From Chaetoderma sp. LZ-2023a (lineage: Eukaryota > Mollusca > Caudofoveata > Chaetodermatida > Chaetodermatidae), in NCBI GenBank assembly GCA_034401795.1, contig CM067370.1, forward strand, positions 62,288,369 through 62,352,368: a stretch of 64,000 bases of DNA. The letters run 5' to 3'. The notes beneath the pieces were generated by a model. The model searched no databases. It was given only the letters and a program-made list of their open reading frames with translations, and was not told where the DNA came from. The position numbers were made by a program, and so were the translations under genes. This document shows positions 45,142 through 55,323 of this stretch, piece after piece (the stretch's first letter is position 1; the number at the start of each line of letters is the position of its first letter).

Positions 45142-45701
45142 GAAATCTACGTTACCATTTTTGAAAAGGATAAATTGACATCCACACATAGTGGCAATGG
45201 CAGAATTAATGAATTGGTGACGAGAAAAAAGACAAGACTGGTTTTCACCTTCATGAAAAAGCTTACTGACAGGGTACAGTGGTTATTTTGATTGAAGTAT
45301 CAATTTGGATATATTGCATAAGTGTAATTTCTAGTCATCAACACATTCAAAATGTAATTTATTAAATTAAATGGTATACACAATTTGATTCTCTGACCTT
45401 TTGTGCTGAATTGTGTTGTAAGTATAATGATATTTGAACTGGGTGACCATCCTCGGCTAATACATCTTCATTTCCATCTGACAGACAAATACAAATGGTA
45501 ACGTAGATTTCAGAAGAACTGCTCTGCTCCGTAACGTAGATTACTATAGCATAATTTCCTTATAATGGTAAGATGAACGCCAATTAGAACTAGTCTAGAA
45601 CCAGAAAATAATATAGCAGTAACATCCAGCCATATTATTAACAATTCCAACGTGTTGCATGGGACGTTTATGGTGGCAACTAAACTGGTAACGTAGATTT
45701 C
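45142..45701. repeat. Left cluster of subterminal 15-bp motif
   Basis: Copies of GGTAACGTAGATTTC at 45142-45156 (minus), 45497-45511 (plus), 45530-45544 (plus, two mismatches) and 45687-45701 (plus). Presumed transposase-binding sites by analogy with subterminal repeats of other DNA transposons. Confidence 0.8.
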
Positions 45702-45835
45702 ACAAGGCAAGGTATATGTGGCTGCTTCATTAAAAAACTTAATATTAACTGCTAAACGTGGCGAGGGAGGATATTCCAAAACTCCAAATGTGGTACTATT
45801 CTCATCTTGATTAAGAGCATATATACTGAGCTTTA

Positions 45836-47893
45836 CTATTCACATTCGTCGCAAAGAAACCTAGGGTCAATGCCCCCTGCACATTCAACATGTACCCACC
45901 GTGCACAACGGATGCACCGTACCATATCTTCAATTGTGTTGTCGTCGCATATGGGGCAGTACCAAGCATCATCTTTGTTTTTCATTTTTCGTTTCTTTGG
46001 TCCTGTCTTGGTACCGCTCTGTCCTTTCTTCGCCTTTGCTTTCCCTTTATTAGTTGTCGTTTTCTTAGGTCTACCTGCTGGTACTATTACTTCTTCATCA
46101 GGTAGGTCAGGTAACGTGGGGGGTGGGGTTGAGGCTACTGTATGCTCCTCCCACGTGCAACTGCTACTTGCAATATCAATGATGCAGTTTCCACAATAAC
46201 AAGAAGTGTCTCGTGTTTTTACCTTCCCTGGTTCGATACCATGAACGGCATGGACTTTCATGGTACCCTTAACAGCCCTTAAAATTGCATTACTAGAAAC
46301 TGTCTTGATATACTGGCTGCACTCTTCCCTTGAGACGAAAGGAAATTCCATCGCCATTCCTGAAGTAACAGCCCACGCATGAAAATCAAATGCATCCTGG
46401 ATTGCTAAATCTGGATTCGATTTGATGGCCTCATCAGCCATTCTTTTTAGCGTCCCTCCCAGTCCATCACACGGCCCTTTGCCATGACCCGCCTCCCAGT
46501 AGTTCCATGTTGCCGCTATGAGATAGCGCGTTTGGTGCAAGCTAATCCAGTTGAAGATTGCCTTGTTGCGATACTGGGATGTTGGACTATCAGTCCAATA
46601 GTGGATCTTTGTTAGATTCGGCTGTGTAGTTTTCATCAGCGGAATAATTTTATCCATGAAACACATTACCGTATTGGCGTTGTGATCCATCTCATTTGAG
46701 ATGATCACGTAACTCTTGTGACACAATTGACCATCTGCATCTTGGTAATAGTGAACAATGGGATGAAGTGTGACCCCTGTCTGGTTCCAGTATGCCGACT
46801 GTACCTCGTTGAGTGGTTTGCAGACGTAATTTTCTGCAAAGTCCATCTGAAGGATCCCTTCATTGGGAGGAAGGTTGTTCTTCAGGCTCTTCATTGCTTT
46901 GAACTGTGTATGTATCCGACAGACATGTTGCCGAAATGCTACATTTTCTCTCATAACATGGTCTATAAAATCCCGACGGCTAAGCCGGACATCTGCAACT
47001 TTCAACTTCTTGCCAGCACCATCTACTTGTTCACTCTTCCACTGTTTGAAAGCGATTTCCTCTGGCTTCTCTGGCAATCCGTTGAGTGTAGCAGCAAGTT
47101 CTGTGTCCGTCAAAGCCTGCAAAGTCTTTTCTGGGTTCGTGTGTACAGGTAGACCTTGGGCTCTCATGGACGACATCAGCATGGCCATGTTCTGATGCTT
47201 GATACAAAGGCAGATATTGCGACTTGCGAAGTTGACAGTGCGAATGTTCGGAGGGCGAATTCTACAGAATGATGACAAGGAGATCTTAAGTCCTATATTT
47301 TCCGAAGTGAACTTCGAATGCAGGTTCCCTAAGTAGTCATTCAACACAAAACGTTGCTCCATTTTTCCTGTCTCGTCTTTGTCGGCATCCCTCTTCCCCG
47401 GCATAGTTCTCGAGTTGTCCTCGCGCTGTAGGAACTTGATTACTACAGAACTCTCCCGAGCAATAAGAGAACAGTACCTCGCCTGGAGTTTTGGAAGACC
47501 CTTTCCCGTCACGTTTCCTAGTGCCCTGCGGCACAGACCAGTTTCCTTGTGGAGTGTCCTTAACAATCTATATTTCTTTGAAACCTTGCCACTGACTATT
47601 TTGTGCAACAGTTTGATAGTTCCCCTAGAGTTGCCATCCTTTGAATCTTTAATTTCCTGACAAATTACATTTGCTAAGAGGAGTTTGCGCGACACCAACT
47701 TTCTTCCACGTTTCCGGGTAGACTGGAGCACACTTATGTCTGCCCGTGTCTTGCTTTTAGGCGTCAATTCGGTCATCTCAATACCACTTTTGGGTGACGA
47801 TTTGCGCCTCTCCCTTTCAAGTCGTTTTTCAGTACGTCTACATCGTTTTTTCAATTTCTCAATGGTTTTGTATGCCCTTCCGAGTGATCTTGG
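45836..47893 (-). CDS. Candidate DDE transposase with AT-hook-like segment and C-terminal PHD finger
   Basis: An open frame of ~685 codons on the minus strand; numbering here starts at the TTG codon at 47854. There is a basic N-terminal region, then a core with candidate acidic triad Asp338 (ILQMDFAENYVC), Asp422 (IHYWTDSPTSQYRNK) and Glu454 (WEAGHGKGPCDGLGGTLKR). A CYCGNC knuckle follows (552-557), a PAGRPKKTTT AT-hook-like segment (~592-601) in a Lys-rich linker, and a C4HC3 PHD finger (Cys633, 636, 647, 650, His655, Cys658, 668, 671) at the very C-terminus. It should cut and rejoin the element's ends; the PHD finger may read histone tails. The triad assignment and superfamily are inference. 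The frame continues upstream past a TGA at 47894-47896. Confidence 0.8.
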   Translation of the reverse strand, partial: PRSLGRAYKTIEKLKKRCRRTEKRLERERRKSSPKSGIEMTELTPKSKTRADISVLQSTRKRGRKLVSRKLLLANVICQEIKDSKDGNSRGTIKLLHKIVSGKVSKKYRLLRTLHKETGLCRRALGNVTGKGLPKLQARYCSLIARESSVVIKFLQREDNSRTMPGKRDADKDETGKMEQRFVLNDYLGNLHSKFTSENIGLKISLSSFCRIRPPNIRTVNFASRNICLCIKHQNMAMLMSSMRAQGLPVHTNPEKTLQALTDTELAATLNGLPEKPEEIAFKQWKSEQVDGAGKKLKVADVRLSRRDFIDHVMRENVAFRQHVCRIHTQFKAMKSLKNNLPPNEGILQMDFAENYVCKPLNEVQSAYWNQTGVTLHPIVHYYQDADGQLCHKSYVIISNEMDHNANTVMCFMDKIIPLMKTTQPNLTKIHYWTDSPTSQYRNKAIFNWISLHQTRYLIAATWNYWEAGHGKGPCDGLGGTLKRMADEAIKSNPDLAIQDAFDFHAWAVTSGMAMEFPFVSREECSQYIKTVSSNAILRAVKGTMKVHAVHGIEPGKVKTRDTSCYCGNCIIDIASSSCTWEEHTVASTPPPTLPDLPDEEVIVPAGRPKKTTTNKGKAKAKKGQSGTKTGPKKRKMKNKDDAWYCPICDDNTIEDMVRCIRCARWVHVECAGGIDPRFLCDECE

Positions 47894-48110
47894 TCACTTG
47901 GTTTGTATATCTCTTTGAAATGGCAGACGCACTACCATTGGTTGCTCTATGTGTCCCAGTGGTGTTGAACAATTGGACTCCACTGAATTATCGCCAATAT
48001 CGCTGGCAATTGTCGTATCTAGGTCGTCTTGTATCCCAGCACGGTGATCCTGAAATACACAAGAGCAATCGGAGATTGCAAATGCTCTCCCCTTCCATTT
48101 TGCCATTTTT
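47894..48110 (-). pseudogene. Upstream part of the transposase frame, cut by an in-frame TGA
   Basis: The frame MAKWKGRAFAISDCSCVFQD ... RDIQTK ends at TGA 47894-47896 and is exactly in phase with the large ORF that follows (PRSLGRAYKTIEKLKKRCRR). It is best read as one exon broken by a single nonsense change, possibly CGA to TGA. It could instead be a 5' leader if translation begins downstream, but no good ATG is present there. Confidence 0.6.
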
Positions 48111-48576
48111 TTAAATCTAGATATTTAGAAAAATTTCTGTTTCCTTTTTACATTGGCGTGGGTTTGTATGATTTCTAAGCTTCGACCTATACTTCTCGTA
48201 GTTCCACATTTTTGTTTTAAATTTGGAGAGGGACATACATCCAGGCAGTCAGACAGGCATGCAGACAAACAGGCAGGCAGACAGGAGGATGGTCGGGTGG
48301 TTGTTTGGCAGGCAGGCAGGCATGTAGGCAGACAGCACTCCGCATATTTACTTATACAATGACTGGAGCTATTGTGCTCTGAAATTGGTGGTTCAGCTCT
48401 TTTGTTTTCTTCATTACTCTCAGGCCATCGCTGTGACAGAATATGCGGACAATTTTGTATTGACAAGATATGGCGACAGTTACAAGAATATACGATTTTC
48501 ATAATATACAATGTACAGCATTAAAATTGTCAGATGTCTTATTAATATCAGGCTTCACTTTGTTAGCGCCCCGGAC

Positions 48577-48808
48577 CCCTTTAATCAAATATAACAGTCA
48601 TCTCCGGCCTCTGCATTGACCTTAATAAATGCCTATTTGCAAACCATGCGAGGACAACCGCCGAAAACATGCCACTGAAATGACCGACTCGGTGACCGAG
48701 CCAGACATCCCAATGATACATTTCCATAAATAGTCCTCTCCTTGCCCACAAACTACAATTTTTTCTGACAAAATGAAGATTTCCAAATTAAATGTAATCC
48801 TTAAAGGG
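48577..48808. mobile_element. MITE family A inside the transposon's intron
   Basis: ACCCCTTTAATCAAATATAA start and CCTTAAAGGG then TTAC at the right. Diverged arms around GACTCGGTGACCGAGCC. Nested insertion, younger than the host transposon copy. Confidence 0.65.
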
Positions 48809-48854
48809 TTACATACCGAGACAATATCATTCCACTTAGTTCATAACATGGCAC

Positions 48855-49070
48855 ATTCATTGCCATGGCATTGATAACTGTCCATTTGCGGACTATGCCT
48901 ATTTGCGGACTAATGGAAGAGTACTCCTGAAAATATATCACTGGAAACTCTGGCTCGATGAAAGAGACAGTGATTCCAGTGATAAATGTCCAAAAACAGC
49001 CCTCTCCATGTGGTATGTGCTAGTGGACCCCAACCCTCCCCACCCACATTTACGGGGGAAAACATTTTCT
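48855..49070. repeat. MITE A-related hairpin sequence
   Basis: CTGTCCATTTGCGGACTATG, arms around TATCACTGGAAACTCTGGCT/AGTGATTCCAGTGATAAATG, and a CTCGATGAAAGAGAC core. A second, more decayed relative of family A; ends not clear. Confidence 0.5.
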
Positions 49071-49084
49071 CTGTATAGGCCCAC

Positions 49085-49282
49085 CTTGACACGTTCACGG
49101 TGACGTCTAAGATTGATGTTGTTCTTCTCTCTCCGCTTTCGTAACTCCCTCCTGGACAGGTCTTGGCTTGGCGTGTAGTACCTTTTCACCCGTGCTCTTT
49201 CTTTCTCAGCCCATGCGATTTCATCTTGAGCTTTCTTCCTTTCCCTATACGCCCTCTGTATCTCAGCTCGTGTTTTCCCCAT
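49085..49282 (-). CDS. Putative first coding exon of the PHD transposase gene
   Basis: ATG at 49282 (an alternative in-frame ATG at 49300) opens MGKTRAEIQRAYRERKKAQD and continues with EKERARVKRYYTP, LSRRELRKRREKNNINLRRH: highly charged, predicted helical, plausible as a nuclear-localisation and DNA-contact region. It ends RHRERVK at an AAG/GTGGGC donor (49085/49084). Joining to the exon at 48110 is inferred from order, strand and charge; the phase was not confirmed. Confidence 0.5.
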
Positions 49283-49409
49283 AGTGGCTGAAATGGACAT
49301 ATTCCCAGTGTGACTCTATTTATATTGCAATTTACGTGCTGCTAGACACGGCTAAAATGTTCCTTACCAAAGGGAAAGCGGACAAGTCTATGTCGTGTAT
49401 TATATGCAT

Positions 49410-50521
49410 GAAATCTACGTTACCGATGGTAACGTAAATTTCATAAACGATGGTAGGTCCATATTAATAAATGAATACACAAACTACAATAAAATATGGG
49501 ACTAGGCCTTACATCAGACTCAATATTTATGCGTAATATTGATTAGATTGTTTCAAGCTTGAAAGGTATCAGTTTGGGAAAGTCAATTGATAGAGTAGTG
49601 GAATTCATACCAAATGTATGAGATCTAAATTTATTTGAGCCATTTGTATTAATAACAAGAAAAACATAATTATCCAATTCGAGTTCTAATTAATGGCACT
49701 TCCTATTCTTGTTCTTGTTAAGTTGATTAGAAGCACTTATAGAAATGGATCTTAAAACAAACAAATGTTTACCAGGTATTAAATGAATGAAATCTACGTT
49801 ACCAACGGTAACGTAGATTTCCTAGAGATAAACAAACTATATTTAAACATATCTAAATCAAGGGACAATAATCTCGGTAACCATTCGATATATTGGAATC
49901 TAAATGTATTCATAAACTACACCCATGCGCTATGTATATGTAAGGTACCAGAGAGTAACAAATTACCGTTAACACTATCTCTACTAACCTGAATGTACGG
50001 ATTTATGCAAGTAAACGATGGTCGTCTGTTGAAAAACACCATTGCAATGACGCACAGTCACACGATCACGATGCTGGAGGTCAAACGTCAAAATAATATA
50101 TAGCGCAGCAGCTGTAAAATTAACATCCGGTACTTGCAACCGTGTTCGGTAACGTAGATTGCGGTAACGTATATTTCATCCATGCATAAAATCAACCATA
50201 GTAAATCATAGACAAGAGTATTTCATGGAGCAAACATATATTTTGAAAGTTGAACACAGTCACTATATTACACCTTATAAAGCTCAATGGGCCCGACTCT
50301 CTCTGTGTGAAAAACGATAGTAACGTAGATTTCATTCCCATTTGTCCCCTTTCGATTTGTGCAGTCTTAGACTGTCCCTCAAATTTCGCGAAGGATTTGG
50401 AGTCATAGACCATACTTTATTTTAAACTATATGAATTCACGATCTAAAACAGATAATAATATTGAAAATTCCCTCACTACCCTAACCAGGCCATCCAGTT
50501 TAGCTTGGTAACGTAGATTTC
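49410..50521. repeat. Right cluster of subterminal 15-bp motif
   Basis: Seven copies: inverted pair 49410-49424 (minus)/49428-49442 (plus, one mismatch), inverted pair 49789-49803 (minus)/49807-49821 (plus), 50163-50177 (one mismatch), 50320-50333 (one base shorter) and 50507-50521. A further partial copy is at 50148-50160. The two inverted pairs form palindromes with 3-bp spacers. Confidence 0.8.
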
Positions 50522-50882
50522 AGAAAAAATTTGCGACACGGGTTCAGCATGTAATATCTTTTGAACAAAGTGGTGGAAATGCACCCAGTATAAAGCGTAT
50601 TGAAAATGAGGCATACTTGTCTTTAATGGAGCGGGGCGTCATGGGAATTTCTCAATAGATTTAGATGAAAATGGCACCAATTAAAGGCAGTGGGCATTTG
50701 CGACATGCATAATTTAACACTATTTAGTATAATCTGACCTCTTTCGAGGGCATCTAGTCTAAATGTGCATTATTAAGGACCAAATTTGAAGTTGACACAT
50801 ATCAAACGATTGTCCCCGGTAAATTAATGGTAAAAATGAATAGCAATAACAGCTTTTTCATATAAATAATAATGATAGACAG

Positions 50883-50915
50883 CATTGGCGCCTATAATTG
50901 GAGAAAGCGCCTGCA
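50883..50915 (-). repeat. Terminal inverted repeat, right
   Basis: CATTGGCGCCTATAATTGGA then GAAAGCGCCTGCA, the inverted partner of 44948-44980. Followed by TCCT. Confidence 0.87.
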
Positions 50916-51240
50916 TCCTGGCACATAATTTAAGCCTCCAAAAGTAAATAATTTTAACCGTTTAATTTTGAAGCAATATTTTTGTGAATATGCACCTTTA
51001 AGGCGAAGAAGACAAACGAAGACGCATGTTCCCCTCTGAATAATGCTGGTCGACAATCTGGCTATTAATGTTGAAGAAACATACATTGTAACAACTAAAC
51101 ACAAAATTTGGCATGGCTCAAGATTTTAAAACTCTCCAAGTTAAAAAACAAAATGATTCTGTTGCTGTACCTTTTTCCATTAATGTTTCCAAAATGCCAG
51201 TGTGCTGCCCCTCCGAATGCTGTTTTCCCCCCCACATATC

Positions 51241-51366
51241 AAGGCTATACATGTATCTTTACACAAATCAAGGCTATACATGTATCTTTACACAAATCAA
51301 GGCTATACATGTATCTTTACACAAATCATGGCTATACATGTATCTTTACACAAATCAAGGCTATAC
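51241..51366 (+). repeat. 29-bp minisatellite truncated by assembly gap
   Basis: About 4.3 copies of AAGGCTATACATGTATCTTT-ACACAAATC, starting at 51241, 51270, 51299, 51328 and 51357. The array ends 20 bp before the N run. Confidence 0.88.
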
Positions 51367-51385
51367 ATAACACACGTGTCATGCG

Positions 51386-51885
51386 NNNNNNNNNNNNNNN
51401 NNNNNNNNNNNNNNNNNNNNNNNNNNNNNNNNNNNNNNNNNNNNNNNNNNNNNNNNNNNNNNNNNNNNNNNNNNNNNNNNNNNNNNNNNNNNNNNNNNNN
51501 NNNNNNNNNNNNNNNNNNNNNNNNNNNNNNNNNNNNNNNNNNNNNNNNNNNNNNNNNNNNNNNNNNNNNNNNNNNNNNNNNNNNNNNNNNNNNNNNNNNN
51601 NNNNNNNNNNNNNNNNNNNNNNNNNNNNNNNNNNNNNNNNNNNNNNNNNNNNNNNNNNNNNNNNNNNNNNNNNNNNNNNNNNNNNNNNNNNNNNNNNNNN
51701 NNNNNNNNNNNNNNNNNNNNNNNNNNNNNNNNNNNNNNNNNNNNNNNNNNNNNNNNNNNNNNNNNNNNNNNNNNNNNNNNNNNNNNNNNNNNNNNNNNNN
51801 NNNNNNNNNNNNNNNNNNNNNNNNNNNNNNNNNNNNNNNNNNNNNNNNNNNNNNNNNNNNNNNNNNNNNNNNNNNNNNNNNNNNN
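51386..51885. other. Assembly gap (500 N)
   Basis: Exactly 500 undetermined bases, so probably a placeholder of unknown true length. Confidence 0.99.
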
Positions 51886-52699
51886 CATGAGTTCAGATTA
51901 CGCTACACGTGTTTTCTGATTAGAAGAATCTGGCGTCTACTATAGTTACTAAGCTGGACATCAGCTCAGAGTCAAGCTACAGACACTAGTATTTCTGTTG
52001 CATCTCAATAAAATATTATTCGCGCGATGACATTATGCAACACTATTGTGTTTAAAAATTTTAATACGAATGTATAATTTGACGTGTTTTGATCAGAGTC
52101 TATTTGTGTCCACTTTAAGGATACAAAATGACGGAGCCAGCCGATTTATACACAGTTTTTTGTAGGAAAACTTCAAATTTAAATTATTGTGCGACAAATA
52201 AAAGAACGCCTGTAAATGATTGCTCTTGAAACTATCAATACGCCATAATTTCTGAGATGTAATTATTATCCCTTTACGGCAATGTGACTATATCTGGCAT
52301 TTGGACTGCTAGTTAAGCTTGGTACTAGGTGATATTTTGTACTGTAATCTACATGTTCAAATAGCACAAGCCTGGCCAGCTTTAACCTTTCTAAAGATTT
52401 GAAAAATTAATTATTAAATTTAATTGAACAACATTGCTGATCCATCATATAATTTTAAAGAACCGACACAGTCTGCATCCTCACCCCTTAGCCGGATCAC
52501 GGAAAACCCCTGGAAAAAACCCTAATTGTTGTCTGTTAATTTTTATTAAACATAGCGTCGTAAAGGACGAGTTTAGATGACCAAATATGATAAGATCATA
52601 TCCCTTTTAAATATAGTTTTAGGATAGACTAACTTTAAACAGAATCATCTAGTAAATGTCCTTTACACATGTACTTTATGAAGCTTATTACTCACTCAC
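51886..52699. other. No gene recognised; may be intron of the exon to the right
   Basis: If the exon at 52700-52798 is real, this interval lies within its first intron. Confidence 0.4.
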
Positions 52700-52798
52700 C
52701 TGTTGTCCAAGGACCGGAATCGGAAGTAGAAGCAGTGGTACAAGGACGAAAAGTATCTGGCGTCGCAGCGACCAGAGATCTTTGAGAAACATCCCCAT
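52700..52798 (-). CDS. Putative first coding exon of an SLC13-like membrane transporter
   Basis: ATG at 52798 starts a 33-codon frame, MGMFLKDLWSLRRQILFVLV then PLLLLPIPVLGQQ, running straight into CAG/GTGAGTGAG at 52700/52699. A charged N-terminus with Trp and Arg-Arg followed by one long hydrophobic helix ending LLLLPIPV resembles the first exon of SLC13 sodium-coupled dicarboxylate/citrate/sulfate transporters, whose first coding exon is of similar length and ends after the first hydrophobic segment. The remaining exons would lie to the left and were not found. A signal-peptide-bearing secreted protein is the main alternative. Confidence 0.5.
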
Positions 52799-54619
52799 AC
52801 TGGATTATCTAATATTACCGTGATTTAATATCCTAATTGACCGGTCAAGTAAAACAACAACTGCTCAATTTGATCAGGATAATAAGCGCGTTCGAGTATT
52901 TTAGCCTGCTACTTATCAATTGTGATCAATTGTAAAAAGTGATTACATGAATAATCACAATATTCTGAATTCTACTGTTAGTTGGAAAGATGCTTTATAT
53001 TGAGGAATATCTCTATTTTTCAGTTCGGTCTTAGTATGAAGAGATTGATTCAAACATATATCGTAAATGCATATATAGATTTATGCAATTCTTCACCAAA
53101 CTGCCAAAGTGTGATGAAACCGTCTGACACGTAGGTGTACGCTATCGATTCTCGAATGAGCTAAATAATGATTGCACTGATTTTAGTTGAGATTCGAAAT
53201 GTCATCATCGATATAGTGAACAATCGTTAGTCAGCTAGTTTCTATATATGGTCTGATCTGCCGTTATGCTTATGACTGGCTAAATATATAGTAATTTAAA
53301 TTAACCCCTTTAGTTGTATTTGTTATAAATACTATTTACTGAGGACTATACGGCATAATTAACTCTTGAACTGCTCAATTGCATGTTAGGCTATCTTCTT
53401 AAAATCGCATTAACAGGGTAAGTAATGTTTATTTTACGAATTACGATACCGAAACATGTTGCTGCCGATGACAGCAACATCATTTGGCAACACTAGACTG
53501 AACATATGTTTGCCATTTGACAAGCAATATATTTAATTAAACTTTCGTTTGTAGCAGAATAAGTGCTCTTCTCGTGATAGTTTCGTGAAATAACTGGACA
53601 TTCGACCAAATTGTTTTAACCATGTCCAGCGTGTTTCATCTCAAGATCTCTTGAAAGTTCACATTATTGGGTATCCATGTTGACAAGGCTGTCCCCTTTC
53701 ATACCGGACTGTAATTTGTAGGCATTTTAAAACGGAGCATTAGATTAAGTTGTGCGGCTGCTTGACTTCCTATTGGCCAGATTGGTGTGTCCGTGATGGT
53801 GAGTCGTCAGCTTGAGTTGAGCGCTGGGCTATATAAATTATGGATGGATCTATATCCTTGTATTGTATGTTTATGTGATTTGTGTTATTACCAGTCTAGC
53901 CTGCTGGTCATTGGCCGTTAATTTTGTTTTATGCATACGTTTGTTGATATTGACCCAAATTACAAAAAGGTACATGTCACAAATAAATAATAAAAAATCA
54001 TGATAATAAGTATCAAAATCAAAATGGTGACACCGATGGGTTTGTTCGTTTCTCAATAATCCGATGATCTCGGTCACCATCCTAGATCATGATCATGAAC
54101 TCAGAAAAGAACATACCGGATCATTTTTTACAAAACATGTCAATAGGGGCGCGATCGATTGAGCGATACGCGTGCTCCGCGTACAGTGTGTTACGCGTAC
54201 TCAGAAGCGGCACTCTAGCGTCCACATACAAGAGTCAGCCTACTTTGACTGCGAAAGGTTGATGCCAGAATATTTCACAAATATAGACGCTACATGTTTC
54301 CTACTAATGAAAATCTTTACACCGAAAACGTTTCTATGTGAATATAAGGGTTTTTTAACCTGTTATGTTAATAAATAAAGAAATATTGTTTTCAAAATCG
54401 ATAGACACCTATGTTTACTCCAACGCCATTTTATCTCTCACTGACATTTGTCATGTGAACCAAAGTTGTCCCGTGATTATTGAAATGATCTGACGACCCC
54501 ACTCGCGAGTAGCATCCTGAGATCCGTATCATATGGTCTGGGCCACTGTCGAGCATACTGTCGATCACGATCATATAGAAACAAACAGAACAGATCCTAT
54601 GGTCCAGATTATCGAATCA
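52799..54619. other. Upstream region of the putative transporter exon; no gene recognised
   Basis: AT-rich with many short hairpins (for example GATCATGATCATGA near 54086). No supported exon. A promoter is likely here if the exon at 52700 is real, but no element stands out. Confidence 0.4.
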
Positions 54620-55022
54620 TCCCAATTGAGCTTTTTCAGTTTATTCATCCAACTTATGACGTCGTGATTAGCTACGTGACATGTAGGATGACACCATAAT
54701 CAATTACAGCGTGAATGGCTCGATTTAGTCCGTCTTAAACGCTTAATAGTCCGACACGTTGTAAGAAGTGTATGACTTTACTATTTAATAAACATTCTGT
54801 CGAAAGATTTGAAACTAATTTGACCTGGCGCTGGTGATGCCATAGGCAGCAACAGCATCCAATCAAATTAGTTTCAAAATATTCAACAACTTACCTGTAT
54901 AGTTGTCTGGAAATTGATAGTCAGGGAGTTCAGGGATCGATCGATCCCAATGCGAGCGAGGTGTGGGTGGCGCTTAGATAGAGATGGGCGGGACATAGCT
55001 AAAACTCGAAAGGTCCATTGAA
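54620..55022 (-). mobile_element. MITE family B, inverted relative
   Basis: Read on the minus strand it follows the 22066-22406 copy: CAATGGACCTTTCGAGTTTT, CATCTCTATCTAAGCGCCAC, CACACCTCG, GAACTCCCTGACTATCAATT, then the ATTAGTTTCAAA pair and TGACGTCATAAG-like end. Inside, 54808-54895 forms a TTTGAAACTAATTTG.../CAAATTAGTTTCAAA foldback. Confidence 0.7.
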
Positions 55023-55292
55023 CAGGCCATATAGGCCTAGGCCACGCCATTAAAATCGCTATAATGCTTAAAGGGAATACAAATAGAGGACGTTCATATC
55101 ATATCAAACGATGGTTTGCGTATTTTCGAATACCTTACTAGTAAATTTCGTCACTGAAAACCAGTTTCTTCAATTTCTGAGCATCAGGTAATGACGCCAT
55201 CACGTAAATGATTGGTGTGGTATGACTTCATCGCGTGAATATTATTTTGTTGTTAATGATTGATAGCTCAAGCCTAAGAAACCACATGCCCC

Positions 55293-55322
55293 CCCCCCCC
55301 CCCTCCCACAACCCCACACACA
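55293..55322 (+). repeat. C run with CA-rich tail
   Basis: About 15 consecutive C then CCTCCCACAACCCCACACACACACC, directly upstream of the LINE 5' junction. A similar G/C run interrupts the same point of LINE copy C (39890-39915), so it belongs to the element. Confidence 0.75.
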
Positions 55323-55323
55323 C

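Larger units (their letters stand above)
44948..50915. mobile_element. Novel-looking DNA transposon: 4-bp TSD, ~32-bp TIRs, PHD-finger transposase
   Basis: Left end TGCAGGCGCGTTCTCAGATT then ATAGGCGCCAATG (44948-44980). The right end is its reverse complement with three mismatches (50883-50915). TCCT directly flanks both ends (44944-44947 and 50916-50919), giving a 4-bp target duplication. The 5968-bp body holds one large gene on the minus strand and eleven copies of GGTAACGTAGATTTC or its complement, grouped near both ends and absent elsewhere in the window as far as I could see. A 4-bp duplication is compatible with Sola, Chapaev, Academ or Ginger, but I do not recognise the transposase as any of these. 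At least one MITE A copy sits in its intron. Confidence 0.85.

Noticed and set aside
45807..48114. Plus-strand ORFs of up to 144 codons
   Set aside because: Shadows of the minus-strand transposase gene.
51108..51945. ORFs of 169-260 codons across the N run
   Set aside because: Created by undetermined bases and by the 29-bp minisatellite.
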